A DNA stretch of 64,000 bases from an uncultured Prevotellaceae bacterium (GTDB lineage: Bacteria > Bacteroidota > Bacteroidia > Bacteroidales > Bacteroidaceae): positions 49,929 through 113,928 of the forward strand of contig CALDLA010000100.1 of assembly GCA_937898415.1 (NCBI GenBank). The letters are read 5' to 3'. The first letter of the stretch is position 1. Every line of letters begins with the position of its first letter. Positions 8,512 to 16,914 of the stretch are shown piece after piece. Made by a program: the position numbers and the translations under genes. The notes under the pieces were generated by a model. That model saw nothing but the letters and a program-made list of their open reading frames with translations. It searched no databases and was not told the DNA's origin.

Positions 8512-9110
8512 TGACAGACAAACAGATAAACGACCTGCTCGACCGCTTCATGGCGGGCGAAACCAGCGAACAGGAGGAGCGGCTGCTGACCGACTACTTC
8601 TGCACGCGGACGGACATTCCCGAAGCGTGGGCGGCATACGCCGTGATGTTCCGGGGGTTCCGGCAGCCGGCGGCGCACGAAGTGCCCATCAGGCATTACC
8701 ACCACCGCTGGTGGCTGTCGGCGGCAGCTGCCATATTGGTGCTGCTGGGCCTCTGGTGGTATATGCCTGAAAGGGAAAGCCAGCCTGAGACGGTGGCAAG
8801 GACGGAAACGCCGGCCCCGAAGCCCACGGTGCAGCCGGCTGTGGAGGAAACGACGCAACAGGTGGCCGTCGTCGCTGAAGCTCCCAAGCCAGCACGCAAG
8901 GTTCGTGCGGCAAAACCGCACGACGCTGTGGAGGCAGAGCCCGCCGAAGTGTCTGTCGGCGAGGCCGAAGCTGTAGCCGAAGCCGTTACCGAAATAGACG
9001 ACCCGGCCACCGACCTGCTCAACATCGACATGGCCGCCGTGCAACAGCAGGGCGCAGAACTGCGCACGGCTCTGGCCATCATGAACCAAGAACTCTTTGA
9101 ATCGGAATAA
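8508..9110 (+). CDS. Single-pass membrane protein, candidate anti-sigma factor
   Basis: 200 residues. The cytoplasmic N-terminus (about 1-65) begins MMTDKQINDLLDRFMAGETS, an acidic helical segment like the sigma-binding part of Bacteroidetes anti-sigma factors. One membrane helix follows (WWLSAAAAILVLLGLWWY, about 66-84). The rest is a Pro/Ala/Glu/Val-rich periplasmic linker and a short helical end (DLLNIDMAAVQQQGAELRTA). There is no FecR/DUF4974 domain, so it is not a TonB-type surface-signalling regulator. Function is inferred from coupling with the sigma gene. Confidence 0.65.
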   Translation: MMTDKQINDLLDRFMAGETSEQEERLLTDYFCTRTDIPEAWAAYAVMFRGFRQPAAHEVPIRHYHHRWWLSAAAAILVLLGLWWYMPERESQPETVARTETPAPKPTVQPAVEETTQQVAVVAEAPKPARKVRAAKPHDAVEAEPAEVSVGEAEAVAEAVTEIDDPATDLLNIDMAAVQQQGAELRTALAIMNQELFESE

Positions 9111-9114
9111 GCCT

Positions 9115-10149
9115 ATGAGACGAATACTCAATTTGCTGCTCATGCTGACCGTCGGCACCGTCGGCTCGTCGGCTCAAGGACTGTGGATGGACCGCCTGAT
9201 GGATGACTTCACGGCCCACGGCGCCAAGGTGTCGGTGTCGCGCATCAACGACAAGTACCACCTGTCGCGGCGCTGGAACGTGGCCTTCGACCGCGACCTG
9301 CCGTTGGCCAATACGGTCTGCATCGTCCTCGACAGCATGGCCCGCCACGCCGTGGAGTCCTACCGCTACGAGTGCCACCGCAACGGCAACGACACCATCA
9401 CCTACTCCATCGCCATGCGCGGCTATGGTAACAACGACGACTACGTGCTTGACCTGACCCGCGTGGCCGACCAGTCGAGCACCTGGACCAACGACTACAA
9501 CGACTTCAAGAAGACGCACGCCTACCTCTACCCCAACCCCTACATGCTGCAGGAGCGCAACTTCTACAACCTGCTGCAGGGCAACAACCGCCGCATGTAT
9601 TTCGGTGCCCGCGAGGCCGTGATGTTCGACTACGTGCAGGGCCACGGCAACCTTATCGCCATGGCTACCCAACTGAACGAGGCGCAGGGCACGTACTACC
9701 ACTTTGTCATCGCGCCGTTGGACAGTCTGCTGAGCACCCTCAACGCCCGGAAGACGCCCGTACACTACCGCCATGAGGCCGGTCAGCCGGTGGACAAGGC
9801 CACCACCTATTATTATACGGACTACCTGCTGCCGAAGTCGAAGGGGAAGAGCGAGTCGCGCGGCACACTCTACGTCGTCAAGGCCGACGAGGGCGCTGCT
9901 GCCCTTTACCGCACGCTGCTCGACGCCGCCAACCGCCACTTGGACGAGAACCCGACGCAGTGCTGCGTGCTGGAGTACACCGACCGCCACTTCAAGCTGA
10001 GCGGCGTGAGGAACACCACCAAACTGCTGGTCAACGAGATTGCCGAGTCGAGCTTTCTCATGGCCGACCTCGACCGCGATGGCACGCTCTACGTCCTGCG
10101 GCTTGAGGTGGACGGCGAATACTGGATACCGAAGAACTGGAAACAGTGA
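9115..10149 (+). CDS. Secreted protein of unknown function in the sigma operon
   Basis: 344 residues with a signal peptide (MRRILNLLLMLTVGTVGSSA, cleavage near SAQG). The start at 9115 lies four bases after the previous stop; an upstream ATG at 9097 would overlap that gene and spoil the signal peptide. The mature protein is rich in Tyr, Asn and Asp. It contains TDYLLPKSKGKSESRGTLYV and ends in GEYWIPKNWKQ. No catalytic motif is recognisable. Position suggests it is controlled by, or senses for, the ECF sigma factor. Confidence 0.65.
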   Translation: MRRILNLLLMLTVGTVGSSAQGLWMDRLMDDFTAHGAKVSVSRINDKYHLSRRWNVAFDRDLPLANTVCIVLDSMARHAVESYRYECHRNGNDTITYSIAMRGYGNNDDYVLDLTRVADQSSTWTNDYNDFKKTHAYLYPNPYMLQERNFYNLLQGNNRRMYFGAREAVMFDYVQGHGNLIAMATQLNEAQGTYYHFVIAPLDSLLSTLNARKTPVHYRHEAGQPVDKATTYYYTDYLLPKSKGKSESRGTLYVVKADEGAAALYRTLLDAANRHLDENPTQCCVLEYTDRHFKLSGVRNTTKLLVNEIAESSFLMADLDRDGTLYVLRLEVDGEYWIPKNWKQ

Positions 10150-10182
10150 TTCCTCAAAACGACAATGAATGAGAATTGCATT

Positions 10183-11355
10183 ATGACAATGAACAGAACA
10201 GGAAAATGGCTGATGGCCGCAATGTTGATGCTACTGCCGATGGCAGGGTGGGCGCAGGGTAAGCTCATCTGGGTACACAGCGAAGATGAGTCGTGGCGGA
10301 AAGAGAATCCGCAGACAGTGCTTTACGACCAAGAGAAGACACGTCTGCTGATGCCGCAGGGAGCAGCCTTCGGCGTGGAGTGCATACCTTCGTTTTCAAC
10401 CGAATGGACGCTGACCTACGACTCCGTGGCCCGTGCCCTCGTCTACCGCGAAGTCGGGAAAAGCCTCTGGCACGCCACATACAGGGCTTGGCATAAACTG
10501 AAGCACATAGACAAGACCCACTCGAAGTGGGAAATGCGGAAGCGGCCAAAGGACTATGTGGCACCTGCCGTGAAAACCGCCTCGCTCCCCGTCAGCAATG
10601 ATCAGGCGTGGATGCTGCGGGCCATCTGGGCATCGGCCTTCCACGATGCCGAGGACCGCGAGGTGTTAATCCTGGACGGAACGAAGTGGGAGTTCTTCAT
10701 CGACGGACGACGGGCCAAGTCGCACCGCGAGGAAAATGCACTCGTCAGCTTTGTCAACGACCTGAAGGGAGCCGTCGCTACAGGCAATGTGAGCCGCAAA
10801 GACTCACTCATCGGCAACGCGTTCCAGCAGGTAGTGGCCAGTCTGATAGCCGTCGACAAGCCGCCCCGCAAGAACAACGACCCCATCGTCGTCATCACCA
10901 ACGGACAGCAGCTGCCCGACTCCCTGTGCCGGTTGATCAACCACAGACCCAAGCAGTTCTACTACCAACGGGGCGAACTGGTCACCCATGAAAGCACATG
11001 GAGCATTTATGGAGCGAAACAGACCTTTGACATCGACTGCCCGGTGCTGGAGCTGAAGACTGTGCCCGACACGCTCAGCGATGCCTACGTCAGCCGGCAT
11101 CCGGCGCTACAGCAAACGCTGAATCATTATACAGGCACCGTCGTTGACCAGGACGACAAACCGATAGCCGGTGCCTGGGTGGGCATCTATGGTGCAGGGG
11201 CGGGCGCACCGACCGACTCCGCCGGCCGCTTCTCCTTCTGGGTGCCGCGCAAGGCTACACGCTTCTACGCCGAATGTCCAGGCTACGAGAGGCTACGCAA
11301 CATCGACGACATTGACTTTCCGTCCGTCATACGACTGAAAAAGACTAAGAAGTAA
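10183..11355 (+). CDS. Secreted protein with C-terminal carboxypeptidase-regulatory-like domain
   Basis: About 390 residues. MTMNRTGKWLMAAMLMLLPM followed by AGWAQ is the signal peptide, so the start is set at 10183 (10165 and 10189 are also possible). The main part is unrecognised, with two acidic/Trp-rich stretches. The last ~75 residues form a CarboxypepD_reg-like beta-sandwich: YTGTVVDQDDKPIAGAWVGI, then APTDSAGRFSFWVPRKATRF. Such domains occur in Bacteroidetes secreted and TonB-linked proteins. It sits 33 bases after the preceding gene in the same operon. Confidence 0.65.
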   Translation: MTMNRTGKWLMAAMLMLLPMAGWAQGKLIWVHSEDESWRKENPQTVLYDQEKTRLLMPQGAAFGVECIPSFSTEWTLTYDSVARALVYREVGKSLWHATYRAWHKLKHIDKTHSKWEMRKRPKDYVAPAVKTASLPVSNDQAWMLRAIWASAFHDAEDREVLILDGTKWEFFIDGRRAKSHREENALVSFVNDLKGAVATGNVSRKDSLIGNAFQQVVASLIAVDKPPRKNNDPIVVITNGQQLPDSLCRLINHRPKQFYYQRGELVTHESTWSIYGAKQTFDIDCPVLELKTVPDTLSDAYVSRHPALQQTLNHYTGTVVDQDDKPIAGAWVGIYGAGAGAPTDSAGRFSFWVPRKATRFYAECPGYERLRNIDDIDFPSVIRLKKTKK

Positions 11356-11372
11356 CAAACCATAAAACAACG

Positions 11373-12239
11373 ATGAAAATGAAAAGACTCACAACACTCC
11401 TGGCCGTCGTGCTGATGGCTACCGCAGGCCTGACGGCCCAGAACGTGGCCCCACGCGGGCTCTTCAAGTTGCAACGCTTAGGCTACGAGAACGGACGTCC
11501 TGACCACGTGGCCGAGATGGCGCAGTACAAACTCAGCACCGACTACGTCCCCATGACGCTGATGGTGCGGAAGAACACGCCGCAAGACTACGTCTACTCC
11601 ATGCGGATGGACGAGCCGCATCCCTACAACTGCACCGGCGACGTGCCGGTGGGCGAGAACGGACGGGGCACCCGCATCTACGACGGCTACGACGACCGCT
11701 TCACGCTGAAATGGTACAACAACCTGCGACCCAACGAGGGTGCCGTCTTCCCGATGAATGAGTTCATCACCGAGTACTACGACCGCAAGAACATGGAGCC
11801 GCAGATGGTGCGAAGCATCGAGATGCTGCAGATGAAGCACAAGAAAGCCACGCACCGCTTTGCCGGCAGCTGGCGCATGGTGGGCAACTACGGTTTGGTG
11901 GACGGCGAGCGCATCCTGAAAGCCCCGACGACTCATCTCTTCAAGGTCTATGGCGAGAAGGACGTCACCTTCCTCTTCTGCTCGCCTCAGCAGCTGACGG
12001 GCGCCACCGTCTTCTACAGGCCGCTGGTGGTCAAGTCGGACAACTGCATCAAGGAGGGCGACAACAACGAGTGTACCATCACCTGGAAGAATGACGACGC
12101 CTTCATCCTGAAGTTCGACCGCGGCGACGGCACCTTCGTCGAGGAACTGTGGAAGCGCTCGGGCCTGCCCAAGCCGTTCCAGCAGCTCTTCGGCACCGAC
12201 GTCCCCGTCTACGACGTCCAGATTCCGAGTGGGTTCTGA
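11373..12239 (+). CDS. Secreted lipocalin-like protein of unknown function
   Basis: 288 residues with a signal peptide (MKMKRLTTLLAVVLMATAGL, then TAQN). The C-terminal half reads like a small beta-barrel of the DUF4488/lipocalin-like kind: RFAGSWRMVGNYGLVDGE, then TWKNDDAFILKFDRGDGTFV and EELWKRSGLP. The N-terminal half (MRMDEPHPYNCTGDVP, RIYDGYDDRF) looks like a related but diverged domain. The family assignment is tentative. It is the third secreted product of the operon, 17 bases after its neighbour. Confidence 0.6.
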   Translation: MKMKRLTTLLAVVLMATAGLTAQNVAPRGLFKLQRLGYENGRPDHVAEMAQYKLSTDYVPMTLMVRKNTPQDYVYSMRMDEPHPYNCTGDVPVGENGRGTRIYDGYDDRFTLKWYNNLRPNEGAVFPMNEFITEYYDRKNMEPQMVRSIEMLQMKHKKATHRFAGSWRMVGNYGLVDGERILKAPTTHLFKVYGEKDVTFLFCSPQQLTGATVFYRPLVVKSDNCIKEGDNNECTITWKNDDAFILKFDRGDGTFVEELWKRSGLPKPFQQLFGTDVPVYDVQIPSGF

Positions 12240-12266
12240 TACCTGCGACTATCACTTACGTAAACA

Positions 12267-12770
12267 ATGGAAGAAACCAAAGTCTATCATTCCGTCTGGA
12301 AGAGGCTGCCCGTTATCCTCATCGGGCTTGCCTTTTCAGTCTGGGCGGTCTTTGCGCTGTGGCAGGGGCGCGGCCAGCCGTGGAAGTCGTGGCTGTGCCT
12401 GCTGCTATTCGGCGTGGGCAGTCTGCTGTACTTGTTTCTGACGCTGAAGGAGAGATGGTCGGACAAGCCGTATCTGACCGTCACCGGCAAGAGCCTCATC
12501 GTCAACAATGGCTACGTATTCGGCCGTGGCTGGTATATGTCGGAAATCGACCTTGCCGACGTGGAGCATTTCGAACTGGTGCCGAGGAGTATCTTGCATA
12601 AGAGAGGTCCAAAGCTGCGCATCCACTACAAAGGGAGAATGGAAGAGAAATACCCCACAGACCTCGTCGGCCAGATTCCCGTCGGCGACATTGACATGAA
12701 ACCGCAGTTGCTCTGTGACCTGCTAAACAAAAAACGGTCATTAGAAGTTTCCGGCGCAGAAAAGCACTGA
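12267..12770 (+). CDS. STM3941-like membrane protein
   Basis: 167 residues. Two transmembrane helices lie close together near the N-terminus (LPVILIGLAFSVWAVFALW and SWLCLLLFGVGSLLYLFLT). A cytoplasmic PH-like beta domain follows (KPYLTVTGKSLIVNNGYVFG, WYMSEIDLADVEHFELVP). This is the layout of the STM3941 family, whose function is unknown. It lies 27 bases downstream of the previous gene and is probably the last gene of the sigma-factor operon. The concentric inverted-repeat element begins 21 bases after its stop. Confidence 0.7.
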   Translation: MEETKVYHSVWKRLPVILIGLAFSVWAVFALWQGRGQPWKSWLCLLLFGVGSLLYLFLTLKERWSDKPYLTVTGKSLIVNNGYVFGRGWYMSEIDLADVEHFELVPRSILHKRGPKLRIHYKGRMEEKYPTDLVGQIPVGDIDMKPQLLCDLLNKKRSLEVSGAEKH

Positions 12771-12791
12771 TCAACACGGTTTTCTCATAGA

Positions 12792-13060
12792 ATCCGTCAA
12801 TCCGTCACCTTCGCCCTATACGCCTCATTCTTAGCGTGTTACGTGGTGACGGATAACGGTGACGGGTGACGGATGGCTACATGTTCCGACGGTTGTAATG
12901 ATTCACGGGCGGTGAACGATGATTCACCGCCCGTGAACATTTTGCACTGAGGTTAGGGGCACGGGAATGCGCCGTGCATCCGTCATCCGTCACCGCCATC
13001 CGTCACCACATATCCACCTGATTGTCTGATATTTGCGTAGCTGTGACGGATATGACGGAT
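12792..13060. repeat. Concentric (nested) inverted-repeat element
   Basis: Three pairs of inverted arms share nearly the same centre. Outer: 12792-12808 (ATCCGTCAATCCGTCAC) with 13043-13060. Middle: 34-base arms at 12843-12876 and 12976-13009, 30 of 34 matching, each built of three GTGACGGAT-like units. Inner: a perfect 15-base pair, 12902-12916 (TTCACGGGCGGTGAA) and 12923-12937, with a six-base loop. It fills the gap between the convergent STM3941-like and hypD genes, so it could act as a two-way terminator. Its size and repeat content also fit a non-autonomous palindromic mobile repeat. Confidence 0.8.
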
Positions 13061-13085
13061 TTAAAATTAGATGTTCTTTCTGCAA

Positions 13086-15485
13086 TCAGTACTCGTCGTT
13101 CTCCGTGCGGGCGATGATTTCGTTCTGTAGCTGCTCGGTCATATCGTTGAAGTAGTCGCTGTAGCCGGCAACACGCACCAGCAGGTCACGGTATTCATCG
13201 GGATGCTGCTGGGCATCGTGCAGGGTGGCCGTATCAACGATGTTGAACTGTATGTGGTGACCGCCGAACTTGAAGTAGGTGCGGATGAGCGAAGCGAGTT
13301 TCCGCTGGTCCTCGTCACGTTTCAGTAGTTGCGGCACGAAGCGGACATTCAGCAGCGTTCCGCCACTCTTGGTCTGGTCGAGTTTGCCAAGCGACTTGAT
13401 GACCGCTGTCGGCCCGTGGGTGTCGCTGCCATGGGCTGGCGACGTGCCGTCGCTGATGGCGAAGTGCGCGAGACGACCGTTGGGTGTGGCTCCACAGACC
13501 GAGCCGAAATAGTTATGACAGGTCGTCGACAGCATGTTCAACTGTGTCCGTCCACCACGAGTATTAGGCCTTCCCTCGATGGCTTTCACCAAGTCGTCGT
13601 AGACGCGGACGGCAATATCGTCGGCATATACATCGTCGTTGCCGAAGAACGGCGTGTGGTTGCGGATGTATTGACGCATGATCTCTTCGCCTTCCCAATT
13701 CTTCTTGCACGCCTCCAACAGTGCATTCATCGTGTAGCGATGGTCCTCGAAGACGTGTTTCTTCAGCGCGGTGAAACAGTCGGTGATGGTACCGAGGCCC
13801 GTACACTGGATATACGTGGTGTTGTAACGGGCACCGCCGTTGTAGTAGTCGCGGCCTTTCTCGATGCAATCATCAATGTAAAGGCTGAGAAACGTGGCAG
13901 GGGCGTAGAGCGCGAACATACGCTCGATATAGTTGTTGACGCTGAGCTTCAGGTTGACAAAATAGACCATCTGACGATGCCAGGCGTCGTACAGTTCCTC
14001 AAAGGACTTAAACGTTCGTGGGTCGCCAGTCTCCAAGCCGAGCCGCTTGCCCGTCTCGGGGTCGATGCCGTTGTTCAGCGTTATCTCCAAGATTTTCGGT
14101 GTGTTCAAGTAGCCCGTCAGCAGATAGGCCTCCTTGCCGAAGGCACCCACCTCAATGCAACCCGAACAGCCGCCCTCACGAGCATCCTCCAAGGTCTTTC
14201 CCTCGCGCACGAGTTCTTTAATATAGGTATCGGGATTGAAGATGCTCGGATAGCCGTGCCCCTGGCGGATGACCTTGATACCCTCTAACAAGAAATCGTC
14301 GGGCGTATTCTCAGCTATGTGGATTGAGAGGCCGGGCTGCAACTGGTGCAGCTCTTCCTGAATCTCCAGTATCATAAATGAAAGCTCGTTGGCAGCACTC
14401 TTACCTTCTCGGTCAACACCTCCGATATTGATGTTCGTGAAGTCGTTGTATGTGCCCGACTCCAGAGCCGTAACGCCTACCTTTGGTGGTGCCGGCTGGT
14501 TGTTGAACTTAATCCATAAGCACGACAACAATTCCTTCGTGCTTTCGCGGGTCAGCGTACCATCGGTCATTCCATTTTCATAGAACGGCCACAGATGCTG
14601 GTCAATATGTCCGGGATTCATCGAGTCCCAACCGTTCAGCTCCGTCACCGTACCCAGGTGGACGAACCAATACATCTGGATGGCTTCCCAAAAGTCGCGA
14701 GGAGCATGAGCAGGCACCCAGCGACAAACTGAGGCGATTTTCTTCAGTTCCTTCTTACGCTGCTCATTGGTCTCGCTGGCTGCCATCTGTTCTGCCAACT
14801 CCGCATGTCTTTCGGCAAAGAGGATGGCGGCGTCGCAGGAGATGGTCATAGCCTCCAGTTCCTGCTGCTTGTCAGTAGCCTCAGGGTCATTGATATAGTC
14901 AAGACTCTTGTTTTTCGCTTCGATACGCGCCTTCACGTCCAACAGTCCTTCGTGGTACATCTTGCCGTCCATCGCCGTATGGCCTGCGGCGCGCTGCTCC
15001 ATGAACTCCGTGAACACACCAGCGTGGTAAGCCTCCTCCCATTCCCTCGAGACGTGATTGAAGATACGCTCGCGCTGCGTCTTACCTTTCCAGTAAGGGA
15101 TTACCTCGCGCTCATAGGTATCGATGTCCTCTTGAGAGATGGTGTAACGCTGCAGTTCACGTTCGTTTAGCGTGTGCAGATCCTCTACGGAGTGGCAAGT
15201 CAGCTCGGGGAACGTTGGCACGGCCTTCGGCTTCGGACCACGTTCACCTACTATCAGTTCATCAGGACCTATATAAATGGTTTTCTTCTTACAGATTTCA
15301 TAGAAGTTCCGCGCCCTCAGCACGGGTGTCGGCATTGTGCCGTAATGCTCCTTATAGAACGCCGTCTCTATCAGCGCCCGCTCTATGGAGAGCGTCGTCG
15401 GCGTATCGAAATTCTTTTGGCGCAGGCGGCGTATGCGATCATTCATGCCGCCAAGGTTCTCTGGGTGTTTGATGCTGTAGTTCAT
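13086..15485 (-). CDS. hypD: Glycyl radical enzyme, best match trans-4-hydroxy-L-proline dehydratase (HypD)
   Basis: 799 residues, PFL-like barrel. The thiyl-radical Cys is in GGCSGCIEVGAFG at about residue 443, with Glu two positions on, the C-x-E pattern of dehydratases (pyruvate formate-lyase has adjacent Cys-Cys). The C-terminal radical loop is RVAGYSDYF, radical Gly at about 774. The N-terminal motifs PKAVPTFPELTCHS and FTEFMEQRAAGHT, and KEAYLLTGYLNTPKILEITL after the active site, are as I remember HypD. The reaction would be dehydration of hydroxyproline to pyrroline-5-carboxylate, which ProC reduces to proline. The assignment is from memory of family motifs; propanediol, glycerol or other dehydratases are the alternatives. 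It follows an Xaa-Pro aminopeptidase gene by 46 bases. The activase is remote (5357-6232). Confidence 0.8.
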   Translation of the reverse strand: MNYSIKHPENLGGMNDRIRRLRQKNFDTPTTLSIERALIETAFYKEHYGTMPTPVLRARNFYEICKKKTIYIGPDELIVGERGPKPKAVPTFPELTCHSVEDLHTLNERELQRYTISQEDIDTYEREVIPYWKGKTQRERIFNHVSREWEEAYHAGVFTEFMEQRAAGHTAMDGKMYHEGLLDVKARIEAKNKSLDYINDPEATDKQQELEAMTISCDAAILFAERHAELAEQMAASETNEQRKKELKKIASVCRWVPAHAPRDFWEAIQMYWFVHLGTVTELNGWDSMNPGHIDQHLWPFYENGMTDGTLTRESTKELLSCLWIKFNNQPAPPKVGVTALESGTYNDFTNINIGGVDREGKSAANELSFMILEIQEELHQLQPGLSIHIAENTPDDFLLEGIKVIRQGHGYPSIFNPDTYIKELVREGKTLEDAREGGCSGCIEVGAFGKEAYLLTGYLNTPKILEITLNNGIDPETGKRLGLETGDPRTFKSFEELYDAWHRQMVYFVNLKLSVNNYIERMFALYAPATFLSLYIDDCIEKGRDYYNGGARYNTTYIQCTGLGTITDCFTALKKHVFEDHRYTMNALLEACKKNWEGEEIMRQYIRNHTPFFGNDDVYADDIAVRVYDDLVKAIEGRPNTRGGRTQLNMLSTTCHNYFGSVCGATPNGRLAHFAISDGTSPAHGSDTHGPTAVIKSLGKLDQTKSGGTLLNVRFVPQLLKRDEDQRKLASLIRTYFKFGGHHIQFNIVDTATLHDAQQHPDEYRDLLVRVAGYSDYFNDMTEQLQNEIIARTENDEY

Positions 15486-15487
15486 TT

Positions 15488-15531
15488 CAACTTCTCACTT
15501 TTCACTTTTCACTTCTTCACTTCTTCACTTC
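15488..15531. repeat. CACTTTT/CACTTCTT simple-repeat filler
   Basis: The 46-base gap between the aminopeptidase and hypD is made of TTCACTTTTCACTTCTTCAC-like units. A similar run in the opposite sense (GTGAGAAGTGAAAAGTGAAG) is at 25443-25474. It is common Bacteroidales intergenic filler with no evident coding or promoter signal. Confidence 0.6.
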
Positions 15532-16914
15532 TCACCGGCCTTTGGCTGCATAGACCTCTTCGATGCTCATCGGCTTCTTGATGGTGCCGAGCAGGCGGGC
15601 ACCGGTGGGCGTCATTACGTAGTTCAACTCGTTGCGCAGGCCGGTGAAGTCGCGCCAAGGCTTCAGTTTGTCATAGCAGATGAAATCGCGGAACTGGCCC
15701 TCAGCCTCCCACTTGTCCATCAGTTCGGGGATGAAATAGATGCCCGGCTCGACGGTGAAGACGAAGCCCGGCTCCAACGGGCGGGCCAGGCGCAGCGACT
15801 TGAAGCCGAACTGCGTAGACTTCACTGTGCCCTCGGCATAGCCTACATACTGCTCACCCAGATTCTCCATATCATGGACGTCGAGACCCACCATGTGACC
15901 CAGGCCACAGGGAAAGAACAGGGCGTAGGCACCTGCTTCGGCAGCCTCGGCGGGGTCGCCCTTCATCAGTCCCAGTTCCTTCATACCACGGGCTATCTCG
16001 GTAGCAGCGGCGATGTGGGCCTCACGGAAGGGACGTCCAGGCTGCAGCTTGTCGACGGCAGCCCAGAAACTGCGCAGGTGGATATTGTAGACCTCGGCTT
16101 GGCGGTCGGCGAACCGCTCGCCGACGGGCATCGACGAAGAGAGGTCGCCGGCATAGTGGCTATGCGTCTCGGCCCCGGCGTCGAGCAGGAAGATGTCGCC
16201 GTCATGGAGGTCGTGGATAAAGCCGTGGTTATGGAGCACCTGTCCCTGTACGGTGGCAATGGTGGGGAAGGCCAGCTGGTTGCCGTGACGACAGGCCACC
16301 TCCTCGACGGCAGCAGCCACCTCCGACTCATGTATGCCGGGGCGCACGGTGCGGTAGGCAGCAAGGTGCATTTCCGTGCTCAGGTCCACCGACTCCTCGA
16401 TGAGGCGTATCTCCTCGTCGGACTTGTAGTTGCGCTGGCTGACGATGGCCTTGATGAAGGGTACGCTGGCCTTCGACGGCTGTGCAGCAGGTTCTACGCC
16501 CGTCAGTTCCCAAAGCCAAACGCGGTGGTCGCCACGATAGGGCGGCAGAAAATGAACTGATTTTCGATTGACAACCGTTGCCAGTTCGCTCATAGGCCGG
16601 ACGTCAGAAATACCCACAGTAGCAGCCATCTCGCGCAACGAGGGCTGAGTGCCCGTCCAGACGATGTCGTCGATGGTCAGCTCGTTGCCGAAGATGATTT
16701 CGCGGTCCTCATCGATGTCGATGACGGCGGCCAGGCCGGCGTAGTCGAGGCCGAAGAAATAAAAGAACGTGGAGTCCTGACGGAAACGGTAGGTATTGTC
16801 GGCGTAGTTCATAGCTGCCTCGTCATTGCCGAGGAAGAGCAGCAGGCCACTGCCCATGTCGCGCTTTAGCTGGGCACGGCGGCGGATATAGGTTTCTTTA
16901 CTAATATTTTCCAT
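15532..16914 (-). CDS. Xaa-Pro aminopeptidase (M24B), short form
   Basis: 460 residues with an aminopeptidase-P N-terminal domain (1-150: RRAQLKRDMGSGLLLFLGND, FRQDSTFFYFFGLDYAGLAA) and an M24 catalytic domain. Metal-site motifs are FLLDAGAETHSHYAGD (Asp pair), GLGHMVGLDVHDMEN (His), FTVEPGIYF (Glu) and a final Glu in GLRNELNYVMT. It would release the residue before proline or hydroxyproline from peptides. Its start overlaps the upstream lipoprotein gene by 14 bases, which suggests coupling, and hypD follows. The arrangement argues that imino-acid peptides are hydrolysed for the HypD step. Confidence 0.92.
   Translation of the reverse strand: MENISKETYIRRRAQLKRDMGSGLLLFLGNDEAAMNYADNTYRFRQDSTFFYFFGLDYAGLAAVIDIDEDREIIFGNELTIDDIVWTGTQPSLREMAATVGISDVRPMSELATVVNRKSVHFLPPYRGDHRVWLWELTGVEPAAQPSKASVPFIKAIVSQRNYKSDEEIRLIEESVDLSTEMHLAAYRTVRPGIHESEVAAAVEEVACRHGNQLAFPTIATVQGQVLHNHGFIHDLHDGDIFLLDAGAETHSHYAGDLSSSMPVGERFADRQAEVYNIHLRSFWAAVDKLQPGRPFREAHIAAATEIARGMKELGLMKGDPAEAAEAGAYALFFPCGLGHMVGLDVHDMENLGEQYVGYAEGTVKSTQFGFKSLRLARPLEPGFVFTVEPGIYFIPELMDKWEAEGQFRDFICYDKLKPWRDFTGLRNELNYVMTPTGARLLGTIKKPMSIEEVYAAKGR

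Noticed and set aside
9079..9990. 303-codon minus-strand frame over the secreted protein at 9115
   Set aside because: Valine/glycine/histidine-rich mirror translation with no start context or motif. The plus-strand gene has a signal peptide and operon spacing.
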